In this document: piece by piece, positions 23,286 to 34,218 of the stretch
Layout: the number at the start of each line of letters is the position of its first letter
Position numbering within the stretch: position 1 is the first letter of the stretch
Source of the DNA: Corallococcus terminator
GTDB lineage: Bacteria > Myxococcota > Myxococcia > Myxococcales > Myxococcaceae
Assembly: GCF_003611635.1 (NCBI RefSeq)
Contig: NZ_RAVZ01000028.1
Coordinates: 1-45,766 of the forward strand
Direction: 5' to 3'
Length of the DNA: 45,766 nt
Notes under the pieces: generated by a model
What the model was told of the DNA's origin: nothing
Databases searched by the model: none
What the model saw: the letters and a program-made list of their open reading frames with translations, nothing else
Position numbers and translations under genes: made by a program

Positions 23286-23468
23286 ATGGCCCGAAAGAAA
23301 GTCAGCACCACCATCTACATCACTCCGGAGCAGAACGAACTGCTCAAGGCGCTGAACCAGAAGACGAAGGTGCCCGTGGCCGAGTACATCCGGCAGGGCA
23401 TCGACCTGGTGCTGGAGAAGTACAAGGCGCAACTGCCGGGCCAGTCGACCTTCGACGAACTCTCCTGA
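23286..23468 (+). CDS. Ribbon-helix-helix (CopG-like) DNA-binding protein
   Basis: A 60-residue protein with the RHH fold: a basic strand STTIYITPEQ, helix 1 NELLKALNQKTK, then VPVAEYIRQGIDLVLEKYKAQL. Such proteins bind DNA as dimers through the beta-strand, usually as transcriptional repressors or antitoxins. No toxin gene is next to it. It starts 15 bases before the end of the preceding A/T-rich promoter, and its stop is 15 bases upstream of the GTG of the SDR gene, so the two are co-transcribed. A role in regulating its own operon is likely but not shown. Too short for family naming beyond RHH. Confidence 0.85.
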   Translation: MARKKVSTTIYITPEQNELLKALNQKTKVPVAEYIRQGIDLVLEKYKAQLPGQSTFDELS

Positions 23469-23483
23469 AGAACGAGGCGTGAC

Positions 23484-24452
<969 letters not shown>

Positions 24453-24529
24453 GTTGGCCGCGCGCGAGTGAACGCGAAGGTTTCGACGGCCCTGCTCCCC
24501 TGGCGGCGGCGGGCCCGGGGGAGAACGGC

Positions 24530-25471
24530 GTGAAAGTCCTGGTAACCGGCGGCGCGGGCTTCATCGGCTCGCACGTGTGTGACGAGTTCCTGCGCAATGG
24601 CCATGAGGTCATCGCGCTGGACGACCTGTCGGGCGGCAAGAAGGAGAACCTGGACCCGCGCGTGCGGCTGGCCGTGCACGACATCCGCAGCCGCGAGGCC
24701 GCGGAGCTCATCCGCGCGGAGAAGCCGCAGGTCATCTGTCACCTGGCCGCCCAGATGGACGTGCGCCGCAGCGTGGACGACCCGGGCTTCGACGCGGACG
24801 TGAACATCCGCGGCATGCTCAACCTGCTGGAGGCCGCGCGCCACAGCGAGGTGAAGAAGGTCATCTTCAGCTCCACCGGCGGCGCCATCTACGGCGAGCA
24901 GGACTACTTCCCCGCCACGGAGTCCCACCCCACGCGGCCGGTGTCGCCCTACGGCGTCTCCAAGGCGGCGGGCGAGCTGTACCTGGGCTACTACCGCGCC
25001 CAGTACGGCGTGCCCTTCGTCGCCCTGCGGTACGCCAACGTGTACGGCCCCCGTCAGAACCCGCACGGCGAGGCGGGCGTGGTGGCCATCTTCAGCCAGC
25101 GCGTCATCGCGGGGCAGGGCTGCACCATCTTCGGGGAAGGCAAGCAGACGCGGGACTTCGTCTTCGGTCCGGACGTGGCGCGCGCCAACTACCTGGCCTT
25201 CCAGAGCGACTACGTGGGCGCCGCCAACATCGGCACCGGCGTGGAGACGGACATCAACCGCCTCTATGAGCTCATCGCGCAGGCGGGCGGCAGCTCGCTC
25301 AAGGTGGCGCACGCGCCGGGCAAGCCGGGCGAACAGATGCGCTCCTGCATCGACGCGTCGCTGGCCAAGAAGGTCCTGGGCTGGGAGCCGACGGTGCAAC
25401 TGGCGGACGGCCTGCGCCATACCCTCCAGTTCTTCCGCGACAAGGCCGGTCCCGTTCGGGTCCGGGGTTAG
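24530..25471 (+). CDS. galE: UDP-glucose 4-epimerase-like SDR
   Basis: A 313-residue extended SDR beginning at GTG 24530 (KVLVTGGAGFIGSHVCDEFL), with GGGGGAGAA just upstream. The NAD-binding glycine motif GGAGFIGSH and the active-site YGVSK (SPYGVSKAAGELY) are intact. The phrases FGEGKQTRDFVFGPDVARANYLA and MRSCIDASLAKKVLGWEP match the GalE/WbpP group. It interconverts UDP-glucose/galactose or the N-acetyl forms; which cannot be told. The earlier in-frame stretch from 24365 overlaps the previous gene and is not like the family. It is probably co-transcribed with the UXS-like gene and possibly the RHH gene. Confidence 0.9.
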   Translation: MKVLVTGGAGFIGSHVCDEFLRNGHEVIALDDLSGGKKENLDPRVRLAVHDIRSREAAELIRAEKPQVICHLAAQMDVRRSVDDPGFDADVNIRGMLNLLEAARHSEVKKVIFSSTGGAIYGEQDYFPATESHPTRPVSPYGVSKAAGELYLGYYRAQYGVPFVALRYANVYGPRQNPHGEAGVVAIFSQRVIAGQGCTIFGEGKQTRDFVFGPDVARANYLAFQSDYVGAANIGTGVETDINRLYELIAQAGGSSLKVAHAPGKPGEQMRSCIDASLAKKVLGWEPTVQLADGLRHTLQFFRDKAGPVRVRG

Positions 25472-25637
25472 TCGGGAAGCGCCCCGGTGGCGGCAGCCTC
25501 CCCCTGGCCTGGGTGGCGGGGGGAACGGCCGTCGTCCGGTGGGTGGAAGGCCGGGCGGGCGCGTGTGCGCAGTCGTGGATTTTAGGGCGGTTCGGTGTTA
25601 CCTACGCCCGCTTCGCGACTGATCGAGCGCCCTGAAC

Positions 25638-27449
25638 ATGCCGGCTGAAAACGCGCACATCCGCAACTTCTGCATCATCGCCCACATCGACCATGGAAAG
25701 TCGACGCTGGCCGACCGCCTCCTGGAAAAAACAGGCACGCTGACCAAGCGTGAGGCGCAGGCCCAGTTCCTCGACAACATGGACATCGAGCGTGAGCGGG
25801 GCATCACCATCAAGGCCCAGTCCGTGCGGATGACGTACACCGCCAAGGACGGCCAGAACTACGTCCTCAACCTCATCGACACACCGGGGCACGTGGACTT
25901 CGCCTACGAGGTGAGCCGCAGCCTCGCCGCGTGCGAGGGCGCGTTGCTCGTCGTGGACGCGAGCCAGGGCGTGGAGGCGCAGACGCTGGCCAACGTCTAC
26001 ATGGCGTTGGATCACGACCTGGCCATCATCCCGGTCATCAACAAGATCGACCTGCCCAGCGCGGACGTGGAGCGCACGCGCTCGGAGATCGAGGACGTCA
26101 TCGGCATCGACGCGTCCACCGCGGTGCCCACCTCCGCGAAGGAGGGCATCGGCATCCACGACATCCTGGAGTCGGTGGTGAAGCTGGTGCCGCCGCCCAC
26201 GGGTGCCGTGGACGCGCCGCTCAAGGCCCTCATCTTCGACTCCTGGTACGACAACTACCGGGGCGTCGTGGTGCTGGTGCGCGTGCTGGAAGGCACGCTG
26301 AAGCTCAAGCAGAAGATCAAGATGTTCAGCAACAACAAGGCCTTCGAGGTGCAGGAGCTGGGCGTGTTCAGCCCGTTCTCGCGCCCCGTCACGCAGCTCA
26401 TGGCCGGCGAGGTGGGTGTCCTCGTCGCAAACGTGAAGGAGCTGCAGGACGCGAAGGTCGGCGACACCGTCACGGAAGAGGCGCGGTCCACGGCGGAACC
26501 CTTCCCGGGGTTCAAGGAAGTCAAGCCGATGGTCTTCAGCGGCATCTTCCCGGTGGACTCCGCCGACTACGAGAACCTGCGCGACGCGCTGGCGAAGTTG
26601 ACGCTCAACGACTCCGCCTTCACCTACGAGCCGGAGTCGTCCACGGCGCTGGGGTTCGGCTTCCGCTGCGGCTACCTGGGCCTGCTGCACATGGAGATCG
26701 TCCAGGAGCGGCTGGAGCGCGAGTACAACCTCAACCTCATCACCACGGCGCCGTCGGTGGTCTACCGCATCACGACCACCAAGGACGAAGTGATGTTGGT
26801 GGACAACCCGGCGAAGCTGCCGCCGACGCAGAACATCACCAAGTTCGAGGAGCCCATCCTCACCTGTCACATCCACGTGCCCAACGAGCACCTGGGCGCC
26901 ATCCTGAAGCTGTGCCAGGACCGGCGTGGCGTGCAGAAGGACATGAAGTACCTGGGCTCCAGCGGCACGCGCGTGCAGGTGACGTACGAGATGCCCATGG
27001 CGGAAGTCGTGTTCGACTTCTTCGACCGGCTCAAGAGCGTGTCGCGCGGCTACGCCAGCCTCGACTACGAGCTGTCCGCCTACGCGGAAGCGGACCTGGC
27101 CCGGCTGGACATCCTCATCAACGGGGAGCCGGTGGACGCGCTGAGCGTCATCGTGCACCGCGAGCGCGCGTACCAGCGCGGCCGCGAGGTCTGCGAGAAG
27201 CTCAAGGAAGTGATTCCCAAGCAGATGTACGAGGTGGCCATCCAGGCCGCCATCGGCGCGAAGATCATCTCCCGTGAGACGATCTCCGCGATGCGCAAGA
27301 ACGTGCTCGCCAAGTGCTACGGCGGCGACATCAGCCGCAAGCGCAAGCTCCTGGAGAAGCAGAAGGAGGGCAAGAAGCGCATGAAGCAGGTCGGCACGGT
27401 GGAGATTCCGCAGGAAGCCTTCCTCGCGGTCCTCAAGACGGAGCAGTAG
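25638..27449 (+). CDS. lepA: Elongation factor 4 (LepA)
   Basis: A 603-residue translational GTPase. The G motifs are AHIDHGKST (G1), DTPGHVDF (G3) and NKIDLP (G4). The [14 protein letters not shown] switch and the C-terminal block [43 protein letters not shown] are specific to LepA, which back-translocates or remodels stalled ribosomes. The length matches the family (about 600). It is separated by four bases from lepB and forms with it a two-gene unit, the arrangement found in many bacteria. Upstream 166 bases hold no gene and must carry the promoter. Confidence 0.99.
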   Translation: MPAENAHIRNFCIIAHIDHGKSTLADRLLEKTGTLTKREAQAQFLDNMDIERERGITIKAQSVRMTYTAKDGQNYVLNLIDTPGHVDFAYEVSRSLAACEGALLVVDASQGVEAQTLANVYMALDHDLAIIPVINKIDLPSADVERTRSEIEDVIGIDASTAVPTSAKEGIGIHDILESVVKLVPPPTGAVDAPLKALIFDSWYDNYRGVVVLVRVLEGTLKLKQKIKMFSNNKAFEVQELGVFSPFSRPVTQLMAGEVGVLVANVKELQDAKVGDTVTEEARSTAEPFPGFKEVKPMVFSGIFPVDSADYENLRDALAKLTLNDSAFTYEPESSTALGFGFRCGYLGLLHMEIVQERLEREYNLNLITTAPSVVYRITTTKDEVMLVDNPAKLPPTQNITKFEEPILTCHIHVPNEHLGAILKLCQDRRGVQKDMKYLGSSGTRVQVTYEMPMAEVVFDFFDRLKSVSRGYASLDYELSAYAEADLARLDILINGEPVDALSVIVHRERAYQRGREVCEKLKEVIPKQMYEVAIQAAIGAKIISRETISAMRKNVLAKCYGGDISRKRKLLEKQKEGKKRMKQVGTVEIPQEAFLAVLKTEQ

Positions 27450-27453
27450 CCCT

Positions 27454-28701
27454 ATGAGCACGGCCAGTCCTTCCGCGAAGCTGGGAGCGGCCATGGCCGC
27501 GCGTCGCACGCCGGAGCAGCTCAAGGCCCGCCGTCAATTGCTGTGGCGCGAGCTGCTCACCAGCCTCTGGGCCCCCTTGTGCGGCGTGGGCCTGGCGTTC
27601 GTGCCCTACGTCACGCTGATCGAAATGGCGCCGGACACGGCGTCCTGGGCGCAGCCCCTGATCAAGGGGTTCGGCCTGCTGATGGTCATCGCCTTCGTGG
27701 GCCTGCTGGTGTGGCGCACCGCCTCCAAGAAGGAGTCGCTCCTGCGCACGCTGCGGCACGAGGCGCGGGAGCTCATCGCGGAGGACGAGCGCATCCTGGA
27801 GCGCATGAAGGACAAGGTGTCTCCGGCGGTGGCGGAGAAGATCACCGAGCAGGCCCTGCGCGTGGACAACGCGGCGGTGGCGGGCGACGCGGAGGTGCTG
27901 CGCGCCGAGCTGAAGGCGCTGGAGCTGATGACCCAGGAGCACCTGGGCGCGTACCGCAAGCAGTCCGCGTGGGACTTCGTGGGCGGCTTCGCCAAGGCGC
28001 TGCTCATCGCGCTGGTCATCCGCACGGTGCTGGTGGAGCCGTACCGCATCCCGTCCGGCTCCATGCTGCCCACGCTCCAGATTGGCGATCAGGTCTTCGT
28101 CAACAAGTTCATCTACGGCGTGCGCATCCCGCTGATGAACGTGGTGCCGTTCCGCATCGTGCGGGCGCCCATGCGCGGGGACGTCATCGTCTTCAACAAC
28201 CCCGTGAACGAGTCCACGGACTTCATCAAGCGCGTCATCGGCATCCCCGGGGACGTGGTGGAGATCCTCGACGGGGTGATCCACATCAACGGCCAGCCGC
28301 AGCCGCGCACGCTGGTGTCGGCGGACTACATCGTCCACAACCAGGACGACACGACGGGCAATTGGTTCGACCAGGAGGAAGTGCTCTACCGCGAGGACAT
28401 TGGCGGCGTGGTGCACTCGGCGCTCCAGCACCCCCTGCGCCTGCCGGGCCGTGAGCGTGAAGGTCCCTACACGGTGCCCGCCAACAGCGTCTTCGTGATG
28501 GGTGACAACCGCGACAACAGCGCGGACAGCCGCTACGGCCTGGGCGCGCCCGGCCACCACGACGTGGAATACGTGCCGTACGGCCACATCAAGGGCAAGG
28601 CCATGGTGGTGTGGCTGTCGCTCGGTTGGGGCGGCCTGCTGGGCAACCTGTTTGGCGGCACGGGCCTGCGGGTGGAGCGCTTCTTCGAACCGGTGCGCTG
28701 A
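27454..28701 (+). CDS. lepB: Signal peptidase I with N-terminal extension
   Basis: A 415-residue type I signal peptidase. The catalytic Ser203 is in PSGSMLPTL and Lys259 in DFIKRVIG; the boxes GDVIVFNNP and FVMGDNRDNSADSRYGLG are also present. It removes Sec/Tat signal peptides at the outer face of the inner membrane. The first 170 residues are unusual: two hydrophobic segments (about 38-56 and 67-87), then a charged helical stretch (about 90-160), then a third hydrophobic segment (about 169-181) just before the catalytic core. Typical enzymes have two TM segments and about 250-325 residues. It starts four bases after lepA, so translation is probably linked. Confidence 0.97.
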   Translation: MSTASPSAKLGAAMAARRTPEQLKARRQLLWRELLTSLWAPLCGVGLAFVPYVTLIEMAPDTASWAQPLIKGFGLLMVIAFVGLLVWRTASKKESLLRTLRHEARELIAEDERILERMKDKVSPAVAEKITEQALRVDNAAVAGDAEVLRAELKALELMTQEHLGAYRKQSAWDFVGGFAKALLIALVIRTVLVEPYRIPSGSMLPTLQIGDQVFVNKFIYGVRIPLMNVVPFRIVRAPMRGDVIVFNNPVNESTDFIKRVIGIPGDVVEILDGVIHINGQPQPRTLVSADYIVHNQDDTTGNWFDQEEVLYREDIGGVVHSALQHPLRLPGREREGPYTVPANSVFVMGDNRDNSADSRYGLGAPGHHDVEYVPYGHIKGKAMVVWLSLGWGGLLGNLFGGTGLRVERFFEPVR

Positions 28702-28715
28702 ACGTCCCTGTCGGA

Positions 28716-28750
28716 GCGCCGCGCGTCACGCTTGACGCAACGTGCGGCGC
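28716..28750 (+). terminator. Hairpin between lepB and pyrB
   Basis: GCGCCGCGCGT (28716-28726) pairs with ACGTGCGGCGC (28740-28750) with one G-T pair. It lies in the 72-base gap between lepB and pyrB. It may be a terminator for lepA-lepB or an attenuator-like structure for the pyr genes; no T run follows. The loop overlaps a TTGAC run that could be part of a pyrB promoter. Confidence 0.4.
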
Positions 28751-28773
28751 GCGGTACGCGGCGGCCCCGGCCC

Positions 28774-29667
28774 ATGAGACATCTTCTCGGAATCGCAGGC
28801 TGGCGGCGGGACGAGCTGGAAGCGCTGCTCGACCGCGCACAGGCGCATCTGCCCGGCGGACCGGATGCCTCGCACGTGCTGCGCGGCAAGGTCGTGGCGA
28901 ACCTCTTCTTCGAGGACTCCACCCGGACGCGCTCCTCCTTCGAGGTGGCCGCGCGCCGCCTGGGGGCGGACGTCCTCAACTGGAGCTTCGTCGGCTCGTC
29001 GGTATCCAAGGGGGAGACGCTCCTGGACACCGCCCGCAACATCGAGGCCCTGGGCCCGGCCGTCATCATCATCCGGCACCGCTCCTCCGGAGCGCCGCAC
29101 CTCGTCGCCCGGCACGTGAAGTGCGCCGTGGTGAACGCGGGCGACGGCGCCCACGAGCACCCGTCCCAGGCGCTGCTGGACGCTTTCACCCTGCGCCAGC
29201 GCTGGGGCTCCCTGGAAGGGCGCACGGTGCTCATCGTGGGTGACGTGCTGCACAGCCGCGTGGCCCGCTCCAACCTGGTGTGCCTGAAGGCGCTGGGGGC
29301 CCGTGTCGTGCTCTGCGGGCCGCCCACCCTCCTACCCCCCGGGCTGGAGGAGATGGGCGGGGAGGTGACGCACCAACTGGATGCTGTCTTGCCCCAGGCG
29401 GATGCGGTGATGTGCCTCCGGCTGCAGACGGAGCGGATGGCGGAAGCCTTCCTGCCCTCGCAGCGGGAGTACTCGCGCCTGTTCGGCCTCACCCCCGCCC
29501 GCGTGGAGCGGATGAAGGCGGACGCGCCCGTGTTGCACCCGGGCCCCATCAACCGCGGCGTGGAGCTGTCCCCGGTGGTGGCGGACGGGCCTCGCAGCGT
29601 CATCCTGGAGCAGGTGTCCAACGGCGTCGCGGTGCGCCGGGCCATCCTGGAGAGGTGCGCATCATGA
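28774..29667 (+). CDS. pyrB: Aspartate carbamoyltransferase catalytic subunit
   Basis: A 297-residue carbamoyltransferase catalysing the first committed step of pyrimidine synthesis (carbamoyl phosphate plus aspartate to carbamoyl-aspartate). The carbamoyl-phosphate site FFEDSTRTRSSFEVAARRLGAD (about 42-63), the mobile SVSKGETLLDT loop and HPGPINRGVEL are conserved. Length matches ATCase catalytic chains. No pyrI regulatory gene is adjacent, suggesting a class without PyrI here. Its stop overlaps the pyrC start as ATGA (29664-29667), so the two are translationally coupled. The ATG at 28774 is preferred to an upstream in-frame start lying inside the hairpin-rich region. Confidence 0.98.
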   Translation: MRHLLGIAGWRRDELEALLDRAQAHLPGGPDASHVLRGKVVANLFFEDSTRTRSSFEVAARRLGADVLNWSFVGSSVSKGETLLDTARNIEALGPAVIIIRHRSSGAPHLVARHVKCAVVNAGDGAHEHPSQALLDAFTLRQRWGSLEGRTVLIVGDVLHSRVARSNLVCLKALGARVVLCGPPTLLPPGLEEMGGEVTHQLDAVLPQADAVMCLRLQTERMAEAFLPSQREYSRLFGLTPARVERMKADAPVLHPGPINRGVELSPVVADGPRSVILEQVSNGVAVRRAILERCAS

Positions 29668-30965
29668 CGTCGGTGCTCTTCCAGCGGGCGCGCGTCATCG
29701 ACCCGCGCAACGGGGTGGACGGCATCCGTGACGTGCTCGTGACGGACGGACGGGTGGCCCAGGTGTCGGAGGCCGTGCTTCCCGCGCCGAAGGACGCGCG
29801 CGTGGTGGACGCCACCGGCAAGTGGCTGGTGCCGGGCTTCATCGACCTGCACGTGCACCTGCGCGAACCGGGCGAGGAGGGCAAGGAGACGGTGCTCACC
29901 GGCTGCCGCGCGGCGGTGGCGGGCGGCTTCACCGGCGTCGTGGCCATGCCCAACACGAAGGTCGTCAACGACAGCGCGCTCGTCACGGAGCTGGTGCTGT
30001 CACGCGCTCGGGACGCGGACCTGTGCCACGTGTACCCGGCGGGGGCCATCACCAAGGGCCTCAAGGGCGAGGAGCTGTCGGAGGCGGGCGAGCTGGTGGG
30101 CGCGGGCTGCGTGGCCCTCACCGACGATGGTCGCCCGGTGATGAACGCGGCGCTGATGCGCCGGGTGCTCCAGTACGCCACGCTCTTCGACGTGCCGGTG
30201 ATGGTGCACGAGGAGGACCTGACGCTGTCCGCGGGCGGCGCGATGCACGAGGGCGCCACGTCCACGCGCCTGGGCCTGCGCGGCATCCCCGCCTCCGCGG
30301 AGGTGGCCATGGTGGCGCGCGACCTGGTGCTCCTGGAGGAGACGAAGGGCCGCCTGCACGTCGCGCACGTGTCGTGCGAGGGCAGCGTGCGGCTCATCCG
30401 CGAGGCCAAGAAGCGCGGCCTGCGCGTCACCTGCGAGGTGGCGCCGCACCACTTCACGCTCGATGACCGGGCGGTGGGGGACTACGACACCCACGCGAAG
30501 ATGGCGCCGCCGCTCCGGGGTGACGGGGACGTGAGGGCGCTGCGCGAGGCGCTGGTGGACGGCACGGTGGACGCCATCGCCACGGACCACGCGCCGCACG
30601 GCGTGTCCGACAAGCAGGTGGAGTTCGAGAAGGGCATCAACGGCATCGTCGGACTGGAGACGGCGCTGGGGCTCACACTGGCGCTGGTGCACGAGGGCGT
30701 GCTCACGCCGCGCCGGGCGGTGGAGTTGCTGTCGGAAGGGCCCGCGAGGGTATTCGGCCTGCCAGGCGGTCACCTGGCGCCCGGGTCACCAGCGGACATC
30801 ACGGTCGTATCACCTGGGGAGGAGTGGACGGTGGATGCCCACCGGTTCTATTCCCGCAGTCGCAATACCCCCTTCCATGGGCGCACGCTGAAGGGTCGCG
30901 TGGCGCAGACGTGGGTGGGGGGCCGGTGTGTGTTCGAGGACGGTCAGCTCAAGGAGTCGCGGTGA
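29664..30965 (+). CDS. pyrC: Dihydroorotase
   Basis: A 433-residue class I dihydroorotase (amidohydrolase fold), closing N-carbamoyl-aspartate to dihydroorotate. The metal ligand motif [10 protein letters not shown] is at about 61-70, a further ligand region is ALTDDGRPV, and the late phrases [27 protein letters not shown] and [24 protein letters not shown] are diagnostic. It overlaps pyrB by four bases and its TGA shares one base with the ATG of carA, so the three pyrimidine genes are tightly packed. Zinc enzyme in the cytoplasm. Confidence 0.98.
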   Translation: MTSVLFQRARVIDPRNGVDGIRDVLVTDGRVAQVSEAVLPAPKDARVVDATGKWLVPGFIDLHVHLREPGEEGKETVLTGCRAAVAGGFTGVVAMPNTKVVNDSALVTELVLSRARDADLCHVYPAGAITKGLKGEELSEAGELVGAGCVALTDDGRPVMNAALMRRVLQYATLFDVPVMVHEEDLTLSAGGAMHEGATSTRLGLRGIPASAEVAMVARDLVLLEETKGRLHVAHVSCEGSVRLIREAKKRGLRVTCEVAPHHFTLDDRAVGDYDTHAKMAPPLRGDGDVRALREALVDGTVDAIATDHAPHGVSDKQVEFEKGINGIVGLETALGLTLALVHEGVLTPRRAVELLSEGPARVFGLPGGHLAPGSPADITVVSPGEEWTVDAHRFYSRSRNTPFHGRTLKGRVAQTWVGGRCVFEDGQLKESR

Positions 30966-32089
30966 TGACGAAACGGGCGGTGCTCGCACTGGCGGATGGC
31001 ACCACCTTCGAAGGGCGCGCTTTCGGCGCGTCCGGCGAGATGGTGGGTGAGGTGGTCTTCAACACGTCCATGTACGGCTACCAGGAGATCCTCACGGATC
31101 CCTCGTACGTCGGGCAGATCGTCACCATGGCCTATCCGGAGATGGGCAACATCGGGGCGAACGCCTCGGATGAGGAATCAGGCCAGCCGCATGCGGTGGG
31201 CATGGTGGTGCGCTCGCTCACGCGGACGCCTTCCAACTGGCGCTCGGAGGAGACGCTGGACGCGTTCCTCGCGCGCCATGGCCGCGCCGGCATCGAAGGC
31301 GTGGACACGCGCAGGCTCGTGCGCCACCTGCGCACGCACGGCGCGCAGATGGGCATCATCTCCACGGAGAACGTCTCCCTGGCCGCGCTGTCCGAGCGCG
31401 CCCGGAACGCCGCGGGCATGGAGGGCATGGACCTGGCGACGGGTGTCTCCTGCAAGGAGCCGTACCTGTTCACCACGCCGTCGCCGGACGTGTTCCTGGC
31501 GCCCGGGGACAAGCGCCCGGAGCCGGAGCTCAAGTACGACGTGGTGGCGTACGACTACGGCCTCAAGCGCTCCATGCTCCAGTACCTGGTGGACGTGGGC
31601 TGCCGCGTGACGGTGGTGCCGTCCAACACCACGGCGGAGCAGGTGCTGGCGCGCAAGCCGCACGGCGTCTTCCTGGCCAACGGCCCGGGCGACCCGGCCG
31701 CGGTGAAGGGCGCGGACCGCACGGTGGCGGCGCTCTTGGGCAAGGTGCCGGTGTTCGGCATCTGCCTGGGGCATCAGATCATGGCGCTGGCGCTGGGCGG
31801 CCGGACCTACAAGATGAAGTTCGGTCACCGGGGCGGCAACCAGCCCGTGAAGGACCTGACGACGGGCAAGGTGGAGATCACCGCGCAGAACCACGGGTTC
31901 GCGGTGGACGACGCCAGCCTCAAGGGCAAGGCCGTGGTGACACACATCAATCTCAACGACGGTACGGTGGAGGGCCTGGCCGTTCCCGACGCGAGGGCCT
32001 TCAGCGTGCAGTACCACCCCGAGGCTTCGCCCGGCCCTCACGACGCGCGCTACCTGTTCAGCCGCTTCGCGACGCTGATGGCGGGATGA
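30965..32089 (+). CDS. carA: Carbamoyl-phosphate synthase small subunit (glutaminase)
   Basis: A 374-residue glutaminase subunit that releases ammonia from glutamine for the CarB subunit. The amidotransferase nucleophile is the Cys in [17 protein letters not shown], with the triad completed in [11 protein letters not shown]. The N-terminal CarA domain is present ([42 protein letters not shown]). The ATG shares its A with the last base of the pyrC stop. The large subunit carB is not in this window and must lie elsewhere. Carbamoyl phosphate made here feeds PyrB, so the order matches the pathway. Confidence 0.98.
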   Translation: MTKRAVLALADGTTFEGRAFGASGEMVGEVVFNTSMYGYQEILTDPSYVGQIVTMAYPEMGNIGANASDEESGQPHAVGMVVRSLTRTPSNWRSEETLDAFLARHGRAGIEGVDTRRLVRHLRTHGAQMGIISTENVSLAALSERARNAAGMEGMDLATGVSCKEPYLFTTPSPDVFLAPGDKRPEPELKYDVVAYDYGLKRSMLQYLVDVGCRVTVVPSNTTAEQVLARKPHGVFLANGPGDPAAVKGADRTVAALLGKVPVFGICLGHQIMALALGGRTYKMKFGHRGGNQPVKDLTTGKVEITAQNHGFAVDDASLKGKAVVTHINLNDGTVEGLAVPDARAFSVQYHPEASPGPHDARYLFSRFATLMAG

Positions 32090-32108
32090 AAAGGCGCCCA
32101 CCGCTCAT

Positions 32109-32774
32109 ATGGACACCGCGCTGACCCCGTTGTCGTACCAGCCCTACCTGGACCAGCTCATCGCCTTCGGAAGCGAGGAGTCGCGCAAGCCGGACCTGCT
32201 CGACGCGAAGGCGGAGTACTTCCGCCTCACCGGCGAGGTGTTCGAGGACGACAAGTTCTTCGAGCTGCGCATGGCGTCGTTCCTGGACTACTACCTCTAC
32301 GACCGCGTCTCGCCGCTCACCGGCAAGACGCCGGCCGTGGAGCTGTTCGAGCAGCGCACCCAGTCCGCTCCGCCGGAGGAGGCCAACGCCTTCCGCAGCT
32401 TCACGGAGACGGTGCACGGCCTCTTCGAGGTGCGCAAGCTGGGCAAGGGCATGGTGCGCCTGCGCGAGCTCTTCACCGGCAAGGACTTCGACGTGACGGA
32501 GCGCCGCCACGTCGCGGGCCTGGAGACGGGGGACGTGCTGGAGGCGCGCCTCGTCCCCTTCGGTGGACACCTGCTGTTCTCCTCGGCCTTCTGCTACCAC
32601 CCGGCGATGGCGCTCAAGTCCATCAAGGCCGAGGTGAAGCGCCGCAAGAAGAAGGAGCCGGAGCGTCCGGCGCGCGACCTCGTGTGGGAGTGCGCGCGGC
32701 GGGCCCTCAACGTGGAGCGCTACCGCCAGTTGTCGGTGGAGAAGCTCTACGACTTCGCGCAGAAGCCCTTCTGA
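32109..32774 (+). CDS. Conserved hypothetical protein
   Basis: A 221-residue soluble protein with no signal peptide or TM segment. It is rich in Glu/Lys/Arg/Phe and appears mostly helical; a motif-like stretch is FEDDKFFELRMASFLDYYLYDR. Near the C-terminus is a very basic run EVKRRKKKEPERP (about 176-188), followed by the phrase LVWECARRALNVERYRQLSVEKLYDF. I recognise no named family. It follows carA by 19 bases and may be co-transcribed with the pyr genes. A hairpin at 32763-32790 overlapping the stop codon probably ends the transcript. Confidence 0.82.
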   Translation: MDTALTPLSYQPYLDQLIAFGSEESRKPDLLDAKAEYFRLTGEVFEDDKFFELRMASFLDYYLYDRVSPLTGKTPAVELFEQRTQSAPPEEANAFRSFTETVHGLFEVRKLGKGMVRLRELFTGKDFDVTERRHVAGLETGDVLEARLVPFGGHLLFSSAFCYHPAMALKSIKAEVKRRKKKEPERPARDLVWECARRALNVERYRQLSVEKLYDFAQKPF

Positions 32775-32790
32775 GTCGAGCAGGGCTTTT
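32763..32790 (+). terminator. Terminator hairpin overlapping the stop codon
   Basis: AAGCCCT (32763-32769) and AGGGCTT (32782-32788) form a perfect 7-base stem followed by TT, with the TGA stop (32772-32774) in the loop. It sits between the hypothetical gene and the convergent pyruvate kinase gene. A terminator built across the last codons is compact and consistent with the short 43-base gap. Confidence 0.5.
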
Positions 32791-32817
32791 GTCCGGTGTC
32801 TGGGCGTCCACCGCGCG

Positions 32818-34218
32818 CTAGACGCGGTGGATGCTCATCAGGTTGGTGTTGCCCGGGACGTTGAGGGGCACGCCGGCCACCACGATGACGGGCGTGCCGG
32901 GCTCGCACAGGCGCTCCTCGTGGCAGAGGCGGCGCACCTGCTTGAGCATGGCGTCCGTGGTCGCGACGCGCTTCACCAGCCGGCTCGTCACCCCCCAGTA
33001 CAGCGCCATCCGGTTCACCGTGTCCGCGTTGGGCGTCAGCGCGATGACGCGCGCGCCGGGGCGGAATTCGGAGATGAGCCGCGCGGTGTGGCCGCTCTCC
33101 GTGTACGCGATGATGGTCCCGATGTTGAGCTGCCGCGAGGCCGCCACCGCCGCCGCCGCGATGCCGGTGCCCAGGTCCTCGGAGCGCTCGAAGGGGGAGT
33201 GCACCAGGGACGTGGTGCCCGTGCGCTCCGTCTCCTCCACGATGCGCGCCATGGTGGCCGCCGCTTCGGTGGGGTAGCGGCCCGCGGCCGTCTCACCGGA
33301 CAGCATCACCGCGTCCGCGCCATCCAGGATGGCGTTGGCCACGTCCGACACCTCCGCGCGCGTGGGCCGGGCGTTGTTCACCATGCTCTCCAGCATCTCC
33401 GTCGCGACGATGACGATGCCGCCCATGCGGTTGACCTCCCGCACGGCGCGCTTCTGGATGGCCGGCAGTTGCTCCAGCGGCATCTCCACGCCCAGGTCCC
33501 CCCGGGCCACCATCACCCCGTCCGACTCCGCGGCGATGGCCTCCAGGTTCTCCACCGCCTGGGGCTTTTCAATCTTGGAGATGAGGGGCGTCTTGCGCTG
33601 GGCCACCAGCGCTCGGGCCTGCCGCACGTCCTGGGCGGAGCGCACGAAGGACAGCGCCACGTAGTCCACGCCCACCTCCTGGCCGAACGCCAGGTCCAGC
33701 TTGTCCTTCTCCGTGATCGTCGGAACGGACATGGCCGTGCCCGGCAGGTTGAGGCCCTTGTGGTCCTTGAGCAGCCCGCCCACCTCCACGCGGCAGGACA
33801 CGTCCCGGCCGTCCACCTTGAGCACGCGCAGGCGCACCCGGCCGTCGTCCAGGAGCACCACGTGCCCCTTCTCCACGTCCCGGGGCAGCGAGCGCACGGG
33901 GGTGGGGATGACGCGGCCCTGGCCGAGCACGGCCCGCGTCGTCACCGTCACCGTGTCGCCGGCCGTCACCATCAACTGGCCGCCCTCGAACTTGCCCAGG
34001 CGCACCTTGGGGCCCTGGACGTCCTGGAGGATGGCCACCGGCACGCCCAGCTTCTTCGACACCGCGCGGATGCGCAGGATGCGCTGCCGGTGCTCTTCGT
34101 GCGTACCGTGGGAGAAGTTCAGCCGGGCCACGTTCATGCCCGCGCGGACCAGCCCTTCGATGACGTCCCTGGAGTCCGAAGCGGGCCCCAGCGTGCAGAT
34201 GATCTTCGCCTTGCGCAT
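32818..34218 (-). CDS. pyk: Pyruvate kinase
   Basis: A 466-residue glycolytic enzyme (PEP plus ADP to pyruvate plus ATP). Key regions: RKAKIICTLGPAS at the N-terminus, ARLNFSHGTHEEH, ISKIEKPQAVENLEAI (active-site Lys/Glu) and MVARGDLGVEMPLEQLP, then MLSGETAAGRYP, in family order, and a C-terminal allosteric domain. The start at 34218 (MRKAKI) is typical of the family; an ATG at 34230 adds four residues and is possible. It is convergent with the pyr-linked hypothetical gene, and it stands alone. Confidence 0.98.
   Translation of the reverse strand: MRKAKIICTLGPASDSRDVIEGLVRAGMNVARLNFSHGTHEEHRQRILRIRAVSKKLGVPVAILQDVQGPKVRLGKFEGGQLMVTAGDTVTVTTRAVLGQGRVIPTPVRSLPRDVEKGHVVLLDDGRVRLRVLKVDGRDVSCRVEVGGLLKDHKGLNLPGTAMSVPTITEKDKLDLAFGQEVGVDYVALSFVRSAQDVRQARALVAQRKTPLISKIEKPQAVENLEAIAAESDGVMVARGDLGVEMPLEQLPAIQKRAVREVNRMGGIVIVATEMLESMVNNARPTRAEVSDVANAILDGADAVMLSGETAAGRYPTEAAATMARIVEETERTGTTSLVHSPFERSEDLGTGIAAAAVAASRQLNIGTIIAYTESGHTARLISEFRPGARVIALTPNADTVNRMALYWGVTSRLVKRVATTDAMLKQVRRLCHEERLCEPGTPVIVVAGVPLNVPGNTNLMSIHRV

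Noticed and set aside
25602..27524. 640-residue open frame on the minus strand opposite lepA
   Set aside because: LepA on the + strand is a certain gene; the antisense frame has the typical His/Val/Arg-rich composition of a shadow frame.
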